In this document: piece by piece, positions 1 through 8,934 of the stretch
Layout: every line of letters starts with the position of its first letter
Numbering within the stretch: the stretch's first letter is position 1
The notes under the pieces: model-generated
Databases searched by the model: none
Told to the model about the DNA's origin: nothing
The model's input: only the letters and a program-made list of their open reading frames with translations
Position numbers and translations under genes: made by a program
Assembly (NCBI RefSeq): GCF_041438805.1
Contig: NZ_CP109190.1
Location: 868,001 to 932,000 of the forward strand
Direction of reading: 5' to 3'
Source of the DNA: Streptomyces sp. NBC_01707
Lineage (GTDB): Bacteria > Actinomycetota > Actinomycetes > Streptomycetales > Streptomycetaceae
Length of the DNA: 64,000 nucleotides

Positions 1-1716
1 GCCGGCCTTCCCGGGTGCGGCGGGCGTGGTGAAGCTGACCGTCCCTGCCGGAGGAACGGGGGCGGCCAGCAGCTTCTTGAGGTCCTTGTCGCGGAAGGTG
101 AGCCGCATCTTGACCTTGATCGGGGGCTGGTTGGAGTACTGGGCGATCGCGGTGAAGTCCGGCAGCTGCTGCAGGGAGTGGACCGGGGCGAGGTCGGTCT
201 CGGTGGCGGAGGTGTTGGTGGAGTACTCCCCGCGGGAGCGGCCGTGGGAGGTCCGCATCACCTCGGTGCGTCCGTACAGGCCGGAGAAGTAGCGCAGGGT
301 CTCCAGATCGCCACAGCCGGGCAGCAGCATCCGCAGACCGCTCGCGGAGAGCACGGTGTTGGCCTTCTGGGTGCCAAGCCGGTCGCGGAGCTGGGACAGG
401 TCGTGCCACACCGTCAGGACGTCGATTCCCATCCCGCGGCCGGTGGTCAAGATGTTCGGCAGTCTCGGGTAGCGCAGCATGTTGCCGGCCTCGTCGACCA
501 TGACCCCAAGGGACGGGTTCAGGGGATTTCCGGTGGTGTTGTAGCGGACTTCGGCGCCGTGGATGATCGACGCGATGATCGAGGTCAGTAGCGGGGCGAA
601 GCGTTCGGCGTCGGCTTCGGACGCGATGAGGCAGACGGTGCCGTTCTGGTCCAGGAGCTCCTCGACGGTGAAGTCGGTGCCCGAGCATGTTTCGTGGACT
701 TCTTCGTCGGCGTAGACCCGGGCCAGCACGTTAAGGCTGAACTGAATGCTGCCGATGCCGTCTTCGTGGAGGCGCAGCCAGGGGGATGCGTAGTCGTCGG
801 CAACTTCGGTGTAGCCGTGCTGCAGCAGGACGGCGCGGACATGGTCGACGGCGTCCTTGCCCAGGCCCAGCCAGCGGCGCATCACGCTCACGCCGCCGCC
901 CGAGAGGCTCGCGGCGAGCAGGACGCCCTTGAGGACGCTCTTGGCCTGGTCGATCCAGGGGGCGGCGCGCTTGTCGTCGCCGGAGGCGGAGGCCTCTGCC
1001 ATCCATGCGGCCATCCTGTCGGCTGCTTTGGCGTCGGCGCAGTAGTCCACCGGGGACCATTTGTGGGTGGTGCGGCCGGGGATCCCGGCGGGGGCGATCA
1101 CCCACACCGGGCCGAAATGCCGGCGCCGGGCGTAGATGATGTCCAGGTCGGCGGCCTTGGTGCTCGTCACGATCAAGGGTCCCTGCCACTCGGCTGCGTT
1201 CGGCAGCACCAGCCCGGTCGTCTTCGATGACCCGGGTACCCCGAATACCGTGGCGGAGATGTTGGGCTGGGCGGCGACGATCTTCTTGGTCCGCATCCCG
1301 CGTCCGGCGGTGATCCGGTTGGCGCGCCTGACCGGGTCCTGGGGTGCGGAGAGCTTGCGTTCCACCTTCGCGCCGCCCCACTGTGCTCCGCCGGTGCGGC
1401 CGCTGCGGTCGAGGAGGCTGACGGCTTTGACGACCAGGACGAGGACAGCGACGACCAGAAGAACAGTGAGTACGTAGAACAGCCAGGTGGGCGGGGCCGG
1501 GTCGTAAGCTGCGCCAGGTCCGCGTACGAGGGCGGTGAGGACGGTCGCGGGGACGCTGCTGGTGCGCGTCGCCCATCCGCGTCCGGACAGCAGGGATGCG
1601 AGCGGTGCGGCCAGCAGCACCGCGCCGCTGACCGAGACCAGTGCGCCCGCGCCGTAGGCGGCGAGCAGGGTGTTGTCGTCCATGGCGGCGGACGGGCCGC
1701 TCTTCCCCGTCGCCAT
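1..1716 (-). CDS. VirD4/TraG-type coupling ATPase, 3' end cut by window
   Basis: Type IV coupling protein that would bring the relaxase-DNA complex to a conjugative channel and power DNA transfer at the membrane. 572 residues are visible. Two N-terminal membrane helices (about residues 20-44 and 77-100) precede an ATPase domain with Walker A GVPGSSKTT (159-167) and Walker B VMVDEA (405-410), the layout of VirD4/TraG/TraD proteins. The ATG shares one base with the stop of the upstream VirB4-like gene (TGATG), so translation is probably coupled. The C-terminus lies beyond base 1. It is the most downstream visible gene of a minus-strand operon starting near 8678. A non-conjugative TraG-like role in protein export is possible but less likely with a relaxase nearby. 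Confidence 0.88.
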   Translation of the reverse strand, partial: MATGKSGPSAAMDDNTLLAAYGAGALVSVSGAVLLAAPLASLLSGRGWATRTSSVPATVLTALVRGPGAAYDPAPPTWLFYVLTVLLVVAVLVLVVKAVSLLDRSGRTGGAQWGGAKVERKLSAPQDPVRRANRITAGRGMRTKKIVAAQPNISATVFGVPGSSKTTGLVLPNAAEWQGPLIVTSTKAADLDIIYARRRHFGPVWVIAPAGIPGRTTHKWSPVDYCADAKAADRMAAWMAEASASGDDKRAAPWIDQAKSVLKGVLLAASLSGGGVSVMRRWLGLGKDAVDHVRAVLLQHGYTEVADDYASPWLRLHEDGIGSIQFSLNVLARVYADEEVHETCSGTDFTVEELLDQNGTVCLIASEADAERFAPLLTSIIASIIHGAEVRYNTTGNPLNPSLGVMVDEAGNMLRYPRLPNILTTGRGMGIDVLTVWHDLSQLRDRLGTQKANTVLSASGLRMLLPGCGDLETLRYFSGLYGRTEVMRTSHGRSRGEYSTNTSATETDLAPVHSLQQLPDFTAIAQYSNQPPIKVKMRLTFRDKDLKKLLAAPVPPAGTVSFTTPAAPGKAG

Positions 1717-3269
1717 CACACGACCATCCGCTCATCGGTCTCGAACAACTTCTGCTCGATGTGGGAGAGCACCAGCTGGACGGCATGCGAACCGCCGCCG
1801 CGGCCGACCTTCCACAGGGCGCGGCCGCGCTGGGCGGCACCCCAGGAGCCGATCAGGTCGCATTCGGCGTCGGTGAGTCCGATCGCCTCTCGGGTGATCT
1901 GCAGCGGGCGGGTGTCCTGGGCGAGCTGGATCCGGGTCTCGCAGGAGGAGATGAGGTCCTTGGCAATCGCCACGGCCTCCGAGCCGGCCGCCCCCACGCT
2001 CTCGAAGTCGGACAAGCGGTGGGTAGCCAGGAGCTGGATGGTGCCGGTCGCCCGGCTCAGGCGCAGGTCGGCATCGATCTTGCGAACCATGGCAGCGCCG
2101 CCACTGCGCATCTGGCGCCACAACTCGTCGCGTACGACGACCCACGGGCGCTGGCCGGGCCGGTCGATCGCCGCCTGTGCCCAGGAAGAGACGCAGGACA
2201 GCACCATGGCGACCGTCTCGTCGCCGTACTGTTCCAGGGCGGAGATGTCGACGGACTGGATGGGGGCCTCCCAGTCCAGGCCGATGGATGTCTCCTGGTC
2301 GAAGAGCCCTCCCAGATGGCCGTTGACCATGGAGCCGAGCGCCGAGCGAATGGTGGCCATCTGCTCGCGGGTCCGTTGCACTTCGCCGTCGCGGACGCGA
2401 AGTTCCTTGGCCATCGCGTCGGTGGGGTCGCGCAGCTTGTCGTAGACCAGCGGCAGGGTGGGCACAGCGAGGCGGGTCTGCCCGTACAGCTCGCCCGTTA
2501 CCTCTCGCACCGCGACGTCCAGGGCCTCTTCCTCCTGCGACTCCAACGTCCGCTTGAGCTGGAGCTCCAGCAGGGCCTTGAGGAGCGTCAGGCGGCGGCG
2601 GTGGATTTCCTGCAGACGGCTGCAGAGTTCGGCCGAGTCAGTGATCCGGTCGAGGCCCGCGCCGAGCGGTCCGGCGTCCAGCGGGTTGAGGCGGCCGGGC
2701 AGGCCGGGGCCGAGCCGGACCGGCTCGACTCCTAGGTGATGACACAGTCCCGCGTACTCGCCCTTCACGTCGCCCGCGATCAGGGTGCGGTGGCCGAACG
2801 CCATCAGCCTGAAGCACAGGGCCTTGATGTGCGCGGACTTCCCCGACCCCGGAATGCCGGTGATCATGACGTTGGGGTTGGTGCACAGCCCTTCACGGAC
2901 CCAGACCGCCGGATGCGCGGAGAACGCCTGCGTGGTCAGGGTGTTGTGACCGATGTATGCCCCGATCGGCGGCAGCGCCCCGGCGTGCAGGAAGGGGTAG
3001 GCACCGGCCGCGTTGCCGGTATCGGCACGCACCACTTCGGTCCGGGGAAGGGACGCGGACCGTCCCGCGTACGGGTGCGCCCATCCCTTGCGCGGGGCGA
3101 TCCGCATCACCGTGTCGGCGTCTTCGAGACGACGGGCAGCGCGCTGCTCGGCGGCCGTCGGCCCGGCCGGAGCGGGGGCGAGCGTCGTGTTGATGCCGGT
3201 GGCTTCGCCGATCCCGGCGGCTTCCAGCAGGGTGTCGTCGCCGGTGCGGCGACGGGTGAGACGGCCCAT
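1716..3269 (-). CDS. VirB4/TraC-like conjugation ATPase
   Basis: A 517-residue cytoplasmic ATPase likely to energise assembly of a type IV secretion-like channel. Walker A is GIPGSGKS (138-145) and a Walker B-like hydrophobic strand VVVRDE ends near residue 381, as in the C-terminal RecA fold of VirB4/TraC proteins. It is shorter than classical VirB4 (about 800 residues) because the N-terminal part seems to be carried by the neighbouring SCO6880-family protein, an arrangement known in actinobacterial and Gram-positive elements. The frame stays open upstream to 3839, but the ATG at 3269 overlaps the stop of the preceding gene (TGATG) and the upstream residues look like out-of-frame antisense composition, so 3269 is preferred. 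Confidence 0.85.
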   Translation of the reverse strand: MGRLTRRRTGDDTLLEAAGIGEATGINTTLAPAPAGPTAAEQRAARRLEDADTVMRIAPRKGWAHPYAGRSASLPRTEVVRADTGNAAGAYPFLHAGALPPIGAYIGHNTLTTQAFSAHPAVWVREGLCTNPNVMITGIPGSGKSAHIKALCFRLMAFGHRTLIAGDVKGEYAGLCHHLGVEPVRLGPGLPGRLNPLDAGPLGAGLDRITDSAELCSRLQEIHRRRLTLLKALLELQLKRTLESQEEEALDVAVREVTGELYGQTRLAVPTLPLVYDKLRDPTDAMAKELRVRDGEVQRTREQMATIRSALGSMVNGHLGGLFDQETSIGLDWEAPIQSVDISALEQYGDETVAMVLSCVSSWAQAAIDRPGQRPWVVVRDELWRQMRSGGAAMVRKIDADLRLSRATGTIQLLATHRLSDFESVGAAGSEAVAIAKDLISSCETRIQLAQDTRPLQITREAIGLTDAECDLIGSWGAAQRGRALWKVGRGGGSHAVQLVLSHIEQKLFETDERMVV

Positions 3270-4792
3270 CAGAATCCCGTCCGTCGGTCCGGCAGCCCCT
3301 GACCAAGCGGAAGTGCGCCCGCGGCGAACCCGACGTCCTGGGCGCCCCACATGCGCCGCAGTTCCAGGCCGGCCGCCGCGGCATCGGCCTGCATCTCCGC
3401 GCAGGCCGTCTCCAGCTCCTCCAGGTCGGTGACGGTCACCGACAGCACCGCGGTCATCCGCACCACGCCCTGGCCCGACGCGCGGGCCATATCCTGGGTG
3501 CGGGCGAGGTTGACCTCGCGGCGCTCGTCCTCGCTCTCGTCCCGGCCGGTCTTGGCCCGCAGGTGCCGGGCCGAGGACCGCTTGCTCTTCTCCTTCGCGA
3601 GCTCTTGGCGGGCCCGGCGCGGGCCGAGTGGTTCGTAGACCAGGCTCATCGAGCGCCGAGCGTTGCGCCGGGGGCGCAGCAGCGGCTGCAGGAACGTCGC
3701 GTACACCTGGGCCTGCGGCCAGATACGCACCTGATAGGTGACCGTCCAGGCCCCATCGTGGCAGTAGGTGCCCCATCCGGTCTCGGCGGCCGCGGGCCCG
3801 GCGAGGGCGGGGTCGACGCCTTCTTCGGTGCCTTCCCATCCCAGGATCTGGGCAGCGGAGTTAGCGTTGGCGAGTGCGACCTGGGCGTCGGGGTCGTACG
3901 CGGTGCGCACGGTCTGGGCCAGACCCCGCGGGGAGAGCCATTCGACGACCTGCAGGCTCGCGGTGCTCAGCGCCCCGCCCAGCGCATGCAGCTCGCGCAC
4001 CAGGACAGCGGCCGCGCCGACCTGGCCGCCGCCGGCGCCCTTGATGGCGAGACGGGCCCGGGACGCCGACAGGGTGACGGACAAGTACGTCTCCCGGGAG
4101 GTAGCCGCAGGGCCCGCGCCTTCCATGACATCGGCCAGGGCGCTCACCGCTGCTGCCGGGGCGTCAGCGGTGATGTGCTGCGCGGTCCATGACCGCAGAG
4201 CAGCCCCGTCGTCGGGCAGACATCGCTGGTGTACGGACAGGCGGGTGATGGGCGAGTCCTCGGTGCAGAACGTGCGCATCAGCGCAGCCCAGGAGGAAAC
4301 CCGGGCCGCTTGCTTGTCACTGTCCACCAGCGCAAGGCCGGGGAACGAGACGCGGGCAACCGCGGTGTACGTACCGGACACCGGGTCGTGTGCGACACCG
4401 AGGAGCCCTCCCAGACCGTCCGGTGCCTCCAGGATGCGGAGCCGGGCAAGAGTGCCTGGCAGATCCATCGGCTGGTGGCCGGTGCGGGCGGATCGGGGGG
4501 CGAAAGGCCCGCTGAAGAAGATGTTCTGTTTTCTTGCCACGGCGATCTGATGCCTCACTACCAGAAGGATCCATTCATCGGCGCTCAGCCCGCTCACCCG
4601 CCCGAAGGCAAGCAGAAGCAACAGCAGAGCCAGCGGCACGCACGCGGCGGCTGCGGCCCAGCTGGACAGGTTAACGGGGGTGAGCAGCAGCGCGCAGGCC
4701 ACGGCGACCAGGGCGAAACCGGGCCCGGATAGCCGCCCCATGAAGCCGGACTTCTCCGACTGCCATCCGCTGTAGGTGATGGGGTGTGTCAT
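3269..4792 (-). CDS. SCO6880-family membrane protein of the transfer operon
   Basis: A 507-residue protein recognised as the SCO6880 family, found next to VirB4- and VirD4-like ATPases in Streptomyces. Two adjacent hydrophobic segments (about residues 25-42 and 46-63) give a PrgI/VirB3-like membrane anchor; the rest is a soluble domain resembling the N-terminal portion of VirB4-type proteins. Inference: it is the membrane-bound partner of the VirB4-like ATPase encoded immediately downstream, with which it shares a TGATG overlap. The gene starts three bases after the stop of the TrbL-like gene, so the spacing supports a tight operon. Exact biochemical function is not established from sequence. 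Confidence 0.82.
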   Translation of the reverse strand: MTHPITYSGWQSEKSGFMGRLSGPGFALVAVACALLLTPVNLSSWAAAAACVPLALLLLLLAFGRVSGLSADEWILLVVRHQIAVARKQNIFFSGPFAPRSARTGHQPMDLPGTLARLRILEAPDGLGGLLGVAHDPVSGTYTAVARVSFPGLALVDSDKQAARVSSWAALMRTFCTEDSPITRLSVHQRCLPDDGAALRSWTAQHITADAPAAAVSALADVMEGAGPAATSRETYLSVTLSASRARLAIKGAGGGQVGAAAVLVRELHALGGALSTASLQVVEWLSPRGLAQTVRTAYDPDAQVALANANSAAQILGWEGTEEGVDPALAGPAAAETGWGTYCHDGAWTVTYQVRIWPQAQVYATFLQPLLRPRRNARRSMSLVYEPLGPRRARQELAKEKSKRSSARHLRAKTGRDESEDERREVNLARTQDMARASGQGVVRMTAVLSVTVTDLEELETACAEMQADAAAAGLELRRMWGAQDVGFAAGALPLGQGLPDRRTGF

Positions 4793-4795
4793 CGG

Positions 4796-6646
4796 CTATC
4801 CCTGAGTCGGAGGGCTGGGCGGCTGCACCGGCTGCAGCGTTCTCTGCACACCGTCGTCCGCTTCCTGCGGCTGTCCGGCGGAGGCGGAATGGCGCCGCTG
4901 TGCGATGACGACGTGACGGCCGCCGGCCGCCCCGTGGTCGAGACCGGCGTGGCCGGCGGTGCTCGTCATGCCGGACTCGAGGGTGTCCTTGCCCGCGGCG
5001 AGGACCTGCAGGGGCAGGCCGATCGTGCCCATGACCCGGGATCCGAAGGTCCGTCCGCTCCCGCCCCCAGTGCCGCTGCCCGCGCTCTGCACGGCGTTGG
5101 AGCCGCCGGCGGAGATCTGGGCGTTGTCTTGCTCCAGGGCGCGGGTATAGGCGCTGCCGCCGCCGACCGCCCCGGCCCCGCCCATCTCCGGCCGGTAGCC
5201 GCCGCTCATCGATGCGGCGGACGAGCCGATCGAGCTCATGAGTCCGGACGCGATCGCGCTCCCCCCACCGACGGTGGAAAACGTCATGAACTTCGCCAGG
5301 ACGGGCCACGCGAAGCAGGCGAGGACGAAGATGACAAGGCCGACGAACATGTTCTGCACGCCGTCGCCCTCGGACATGGCACCAAACCCGATCGCGAAAC
5401 ACAGCACGATCATCGGCTTCATCAACACCAGCGCAATCAGCGCGTTCCTGGCCTTTGGCCACCACTCCTGCGTCGAGTCGGACATCTGCCCGGCCAGCAC
5501 CACTGGCATGGTCGCCACCAGGATCATGATTCCGGCCTGCCGCAGCAGCACCTCGATCCACAGTGCGGCGATCGCCAGGATGCACACGATGCCGACCACG
5601 ATGATCACGCCGACCGCTGCGGCCGTCACACCTTCACCGGTGATGAGTGCCGTGCCCACGGTCGCCACGCCGCCGCCACCAGTAATCAGCCCGCCGAACA
5701 GGGTGCCCAACTGCTGCTGCATCGCCTTGGTTGCATCGCCCGCACTTGAGCCGCCACCGTGGAAGCTGTAGTTGATGATCCAGGTGGACACGGCATCCGA
5801 CCAGGTCAGAGCCGTCTGCGTGGCGATCACGTAGACCGACGAGATGATGCCCCACTTTGCCAGACCCGTCACGGCAGTCGCCGCGGGCTCGCCTCGCTGG
5901 CTGATCGCCACCTTCCCGAACTGCAACAGCAACAGGAACGTCGCGATCAGCAGGGAGAGGACCGTCATGATCCCCTTCGGCTTGCCGATGCCGGTCTTGG
6001 ACAGGTCGATGGTTGACGATTCGTTGAAGACCTTCGCGAACTCCTCCAGCAGCCACACCACGGACTTGCCGATGTAGTGTGCGGCCTCTTTGAGCGCGTT
6101 CGAGGCCATCTCCGAGATCTGCCCGGCAACCCAAGTGAACGGGGTCTTCGCCTTGGCTGGGTACTTGAAGCCAGCCTGAAGTTGGCACTCCTTGAAGATG
6201 CCGCCGTTGTCGACACAGTCGGCGATAAACTTGTTCAGCTTCTCGTAGTTCGGGTCGTCTGCCCTGTTCGGGTAGTTCTTGCGCCATCTCTCCAGCTGGC
6301 GCTCTTCGTTCGCGTGCCGATCCTCATTTCTGCAGCCCCAGTTGCCGGAATCACAGGTGTCGTGGATGCCTGAGCCAGACGTTTCAGGGTCCGGAAATCT
6401 GCAGGAGCCTTCCGTATCTGTGTAATCAATGACACACCAGTGGTTCTGATCGTCGACGCCCGCAACATCCCCGCCCTTCTCGGCCCATTCCTTCGGAGGG
6501 GGCTTGGGCGGACCGTAGTTCGCGTGCTTACCACCGTGGTCGGCGACAGCGGCGGGCGCCGCGATCACTCCGCCGGCCAGGCAGCACAACACAGCCAGTA
6601 GGACGCCTCCCGCTCGGACCAGCACACCGGGCCAGTCAGTCCTCAT
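4796..6646 (-). CDS. Polytopic TrbL/VirB6-like channel protein with signal peptide
   Basis: A 616-residue protein with an N-terminal signal sequence (about residues 1-36, ending AAPAAVADHG), a Cys-containing extracellular region of about 150 residues, then many hydrophobic helices (about 200-450), and a Gly/Ser/Gln-rich low-complexity cytoplasmic tail. This order matches TrbL/VirB6-like inner-membrane components of type IV secretion systems in Gram-positives. The Cys content of the extracellular part suggests disulfides outside the membrane. The start overlaps the end of the upstream gene by 11 bases. No enzymatic motif is visible. Function as the membrane conduit is inferred from topology and operon position. 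Confidence 0.75.
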   Translation of the reverse strand: MRTDWPGVLVRAGGVLLAVLCCLAGGVIAAPAAVADHGGKHANYGPPKPPPKEWAEKGGDVAGVDDQNHWCVIDYTDTEGSCRFPDPETSGSGIHDTCDSGNWGCRNEDRHANEERQLERWRKNYPNRADDPNYEKLNKFIADCVDNGGIFKECQLQAGFKYPAKAKTPFTWVAGQISEMASNALKEAAHYIGKSVVWLLEEFAKVFNESSTIDLSKTGIGKPKGIMTVLSLLIATFLLLLQFGKVAISQRGEPAATAVTGLAKWGIISSVYVIATQTALTWSDAVSTWIINYSFHGGGSSAGDATKAMQQQLGTLFGGLITGGGGVATVGTALITGEGVTAAAVGVIIVVGIVCILAIAALWIEVLLRQAGIMILVATMPVVLAGQMSDSTQEWWPKARNALIALVLMKPMIVLCFAIGFGAMSEGDGVQNMFVGLVIFVLACFAWPVLAKFMTFSTVGGGSAIASGLMSSIGSSAASMSGGYRPEMGGAGAVGGGSAYTRALEQDNAQISAGGSNAVQSAGSGTGGGSGRTFGSRVMGTIGLPLQVLAAGKDTLESGMTSTAGHAGLDHGAAGGRHVVIAQRRHSASAGQPQEADDGVQRTLQPVQPPSPPTQG

Positions 6647-7421
6647 GCCTCACCTGCACCCACATGTCACGCCATGCATACGACGAGTCGGGGAAGTAGG
6701 CGGCGGGGAAGGTCCGCTGCTTCCAGTACTCCGGCTCGTTAGTGAGCTTCCACCCGCCGTCTTGCCACTTGACGATGAAGTCGGTCTCTTCACCCTTGAG
6801 CGGGTTGTCATCCGTGGACTTCTTAGGCGTGGTCGCGTAGCGGTCGAAGCTCAGCCATACATGGACAACATCCCCTCGCGGGAGCGCGTTGCTCTTGAGC
6901 GTGCGTACCCGGACCGCTTCAACCGTGGCGGTGACGGTGAGCCCGGCAGGCGTGCCGCCCGAAGGCGGAAGGTTGATCGATTCACGGCCTTTGCGGATCT
7001 CGGAGATCTGCTGGTCGATGTACCCCGCGGCGTCTGGTGAGGTGACGGCCTCCAGTTGCTGACGGGCCTTCTGGTCGTCGAGCCAGGCGTACTCCTCCCA
7101 GAAGTAGACGACCGCGGAGATTGACCCGCCCACTGTGTGCGGAAAGCCTGTGGAGACGCCGTCCTTCTGCCCAGTGGGTACGCTCAGCGGTACCGTTTTC
7201 GCTCTCTCCGGCGTCATTGCCCGCCCACCCGAATCTGATCCAGAGTCGGTCGGGCCTGGTTTCGCGATGACTGTGGGGGGTGCCGTTCCCTTCTCTGAAT
7301 CGTCCTTTCCGAGAAGCGAGTAGGCCGCGACGCCGCCGACGAGCAGTACTGAGGCGGCTAGTACAGCGAGCCCGGCAATGGCGAGTTTGGCGATGCGGGC
7401 GCTGCGATCGTGAGTGTTCAT
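6636..7421 (-). CDS. Single-pass conjugal transfer protein, VirB8-like candidate
   Basis: A 261-residue protein with a short cytoplasmic N-terminus, one membrane helix (about residues 14-35), a Pro/Ser linker and an extracytoplasmic domain of about 170 residues rich in aromatic residues. The topology and length fit VirB8/TcpC-type NTF2-fold scaffold proteins of conjugation channels, but no diagnostic motif can be read, so this is inference from context. The frame is open further upstream; ATG at 7421 is chosen because it is preceded by GGCGG and directly precedes the hydrophobic helix. It overlaps the TrbL-like gene downstream by 11 bases and begins 8 bases after the small membrane protein gene. 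Confidence 0.62.
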   Translation of the reverse strand: MNTHDRSARIAKLAIAGLAVLAASVLLVGGVAAYSLLGKDDSEKGTAPPTVIAKPGPTDSGSDSGGRAMTPERAKTVPLSVPTGQKDGVSTGFPHTVGGSISAVVYFWEEYAWLDDQKARQQLEAVTSPDAAGYIDQQISEIRKGRESINLPPSGGTPAGLTVTATVEAVRVRTLKSNALPRGDVVHVWLSFDRYATTPKKSTDDNPLKGEETDFIVKWQDGGWKLTNEPEYWKQRTFPAAYFPDSSYAWRDMWVQVRHED

Positions 7422-7429
7422 CCGCCGCC

Positions 7430-7765
7430 TCAGCTCGCCATGTTGTAGACCGCAAGGACGAGGCTGCTGGTCACGCCGATGCCTCCGGCACCGCCCAGGC
7501 TCCACAGCACGGACTGCTTGCCGCGGGCGGCCAGCTGGGCACGCTCACTGTTGTGGCCCACGGCCACCAGAAGCCAGCCGGTCAGTCCGCCGATCACCGC
7601 TGCTGAGAGACCGAACCCGGCCGTCCAGGACAGGATTGTTTTGACCTGGGTGCTCACCTCGTTGGGCAATTTCGGGCTGTATTTCGGAACGATCGGCTCT
7701 CCATCGACTAATACGTGCAGGCCAGGGTCGGTGGCCAGGGTGTGCAGGGTGGTCATCCAAGTCAT
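7430..7765 (-). CDS. Small two-helix membrane protein, pilin/VirB2-like candidate
   Basis: A 111-residue protein with two hydrophobic segments (about residues 42-64 and 84-106) separated by a short charged loop, the size and layout of VirB2/TrbC-type pilins or small channel subunits. The start at 7765 has a good GAGGT ribosome site seven bases upstream; the longer open frame to 7807 has none. It sits between the ParA-like gene and the VirB8-like candidate in the transfer operon. There is no obvious signal peptide. The pilin role is speculative; a generic membrane accessory protein is equally possible. Confidence 0.6.
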   Translation of the reverse strand: MTWMTTLHTLATDPGLHVLVDGEPIVPKYSPKLPNEVSTQVKTILSWTAGFGLSAAVIGGLTGWLLVAVGHNSERAQLAARGKQSVLWSLGGAGGIGVTSSLVLAVYNMAS

Positions 7766-7784
7766 AGCCGACACCTCGTCAAAC

Positions 7785-8678
7785 TCATTTGGAAGTGGGG
7801 GAAACAACGGCGAGCGGCGCGGGGCGCGGAGCGTCGGGAAGCGGCATGCCCCAGGTAAGGCCGGCCGCTGCTAGAACTGCCTGTGCGAGCGAGCGGGCGG
7901 CTTGCTGAGTGCGTGAGCGCAGCCGGGTTGCTATCCGCAGCCCGTGGATGCGGATGTGCGGGTCGTGCGGGAGGTGCACCACTGCGGCGGCTCGAGAGGT
8001 CAGCATCGTTGCGCCTGCCCGAACGATGGCGGGCAGCCGTCCGTCGGTCTGTGCGACGAATACGGCGACCGTGCGTTGCAACGGCATGCCGTCGGCATCC
8101 AGCGCCATCACTGCCTGCTGCAGCGCCTGGACACCGCTAGCGGTAGCGGCCGCGCACAGCACCGGTACTGCGTAGGGGAGTTCGCACCAGGCCCGGGTCT
8201 GTCCGATCCGCCCGGTGCAACGAGCGTCAAGGATGTCGTGGGCGACGGGGTGCGTGGTGTCGGCGATGACGGTCTGCCAGCCGCCGAGGGCGGCCAGCTG
8301 GAGCCAGGCGGCAGGGTCCGGCGGAAGTGCGAGCGGCGGGCTATGCCAGTCCCGTCCGTCTGTGAGCACCTGCCAGCCCGCGTCCCGTCCGGACGGTCGC
8401 CGAGCGGCCGCATTCTGGACCTGGGATCGGGTCAGTGGCCGGTCGGGCGGCAGTGCAGCCAGGCCTCCGGCTTCCTGCCCGGTCGTCCATGAGGGCCAGG
8501 GTGAGGAGAGGCGCGGTCCGGTATCGAGCACAACCGTGCGGGTCCCGGCCGCCGCCATCGCTCCGGCGAGCAGATCGGCCACGGTGGAGCGCCCGCTCCC
8601 CCCGGTCGCTGCCATCACCGGCAGCACCAGACGGGATCCGGCAGGCAGCGCCATCAGCGCGGCTTTCTTTTTGCCCAC
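7785..8678 (-). CDS. ParA/MinD-like P-loop ATPase of the transfer operon
   Basis: A 297-residue protein beginning at GTG 8678, preceded by a strong GGGAGGT site; longer upstream frames lack one. Near the N-terminus is a deviant P-loop GGSGRST (about residues 26-32) followed by LLAGAMAAAGTRTVVLDT, the usual start of ParA/MinD/CpsD-like ATPases. The middle contains a VIADTTH strand. The canonical signature lysine of Walker A (KGG) is not present, so this is a divergent member. Such proteins help position or partition transfer complexes, or have regulatory roles in actinobacterial conjugation loci. It is the first gene of the minus-strand operon, divergent from the transglycosylase gene. Confidence 0.65.
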   Translation of the reverse strand: MGKKKAALMALPAGSRLVLPVMAATGGSGRSTVADLLAGAMAAAGTRTVVLDTGPRLSSPWPSWTTGQEAGGLAALPPDRPLTRSQVQNAAARRPSGRDAGWQVLTDGRDWHSPPLALPPDPAAWLQLAALGGWQTVIADTTHPVAHDILDARCTGRIGQTRAWCELPYAVPVLCAAATASGVQALQQAVMALDADGMPLQRTVAVFVAQTDGRLPAIVRAGATMLTSRAAAVVHLPHDPHIRIHGLRIATRLRSRTQQAARSLAQAVLAAAGLTWGMPLPDAPRPAPLAVVSPTSK

Positions 8679-8778
8679 CCTTACCTCCCATGCGGCACGC
8701 AAGCTATTTGCGGCAGCTAACTCACTGTACCTGCGTGTCGTCCACAAGCGCCCCAGAACCATATCGCCCCGATGCGGG

Positions 8779-8799
8779 TGACAATAAAAATTATTGTCA
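8779..8799. promoter_or_regulatory. AT-rich perfect palindrome in divergent promoter region
   Basis: Arms TGACAATAA and TTATTGTCA are perfect 9-bp inverted repeats around an AAA centre. In DNA of about 70 percent GC this AT-rich block stands out. It lies in the 256-bp gap between the divergent ParA-like (starts 8678) and transglycosylase (starts 8935) genes, where an operator for both transfer operons would be expected. The minus-strand copy also contains a TTGACA hexamer. The binding protein is unknown; no regulator gene lies directly beside it. Confidence 0.6.
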
Positions 8800-8934
8800 A
8801 CCTGCCCCCTGTAAGGCCATGATGGCATACTGTCACGCATCATCACGCAACCTGAGCGGCGTTGACTCTCGCCAGAACAGACCACCCATCAGGATTCTTT
8901 TACGCAAATCCAGGAATACAGGCTTGGGGGGACT

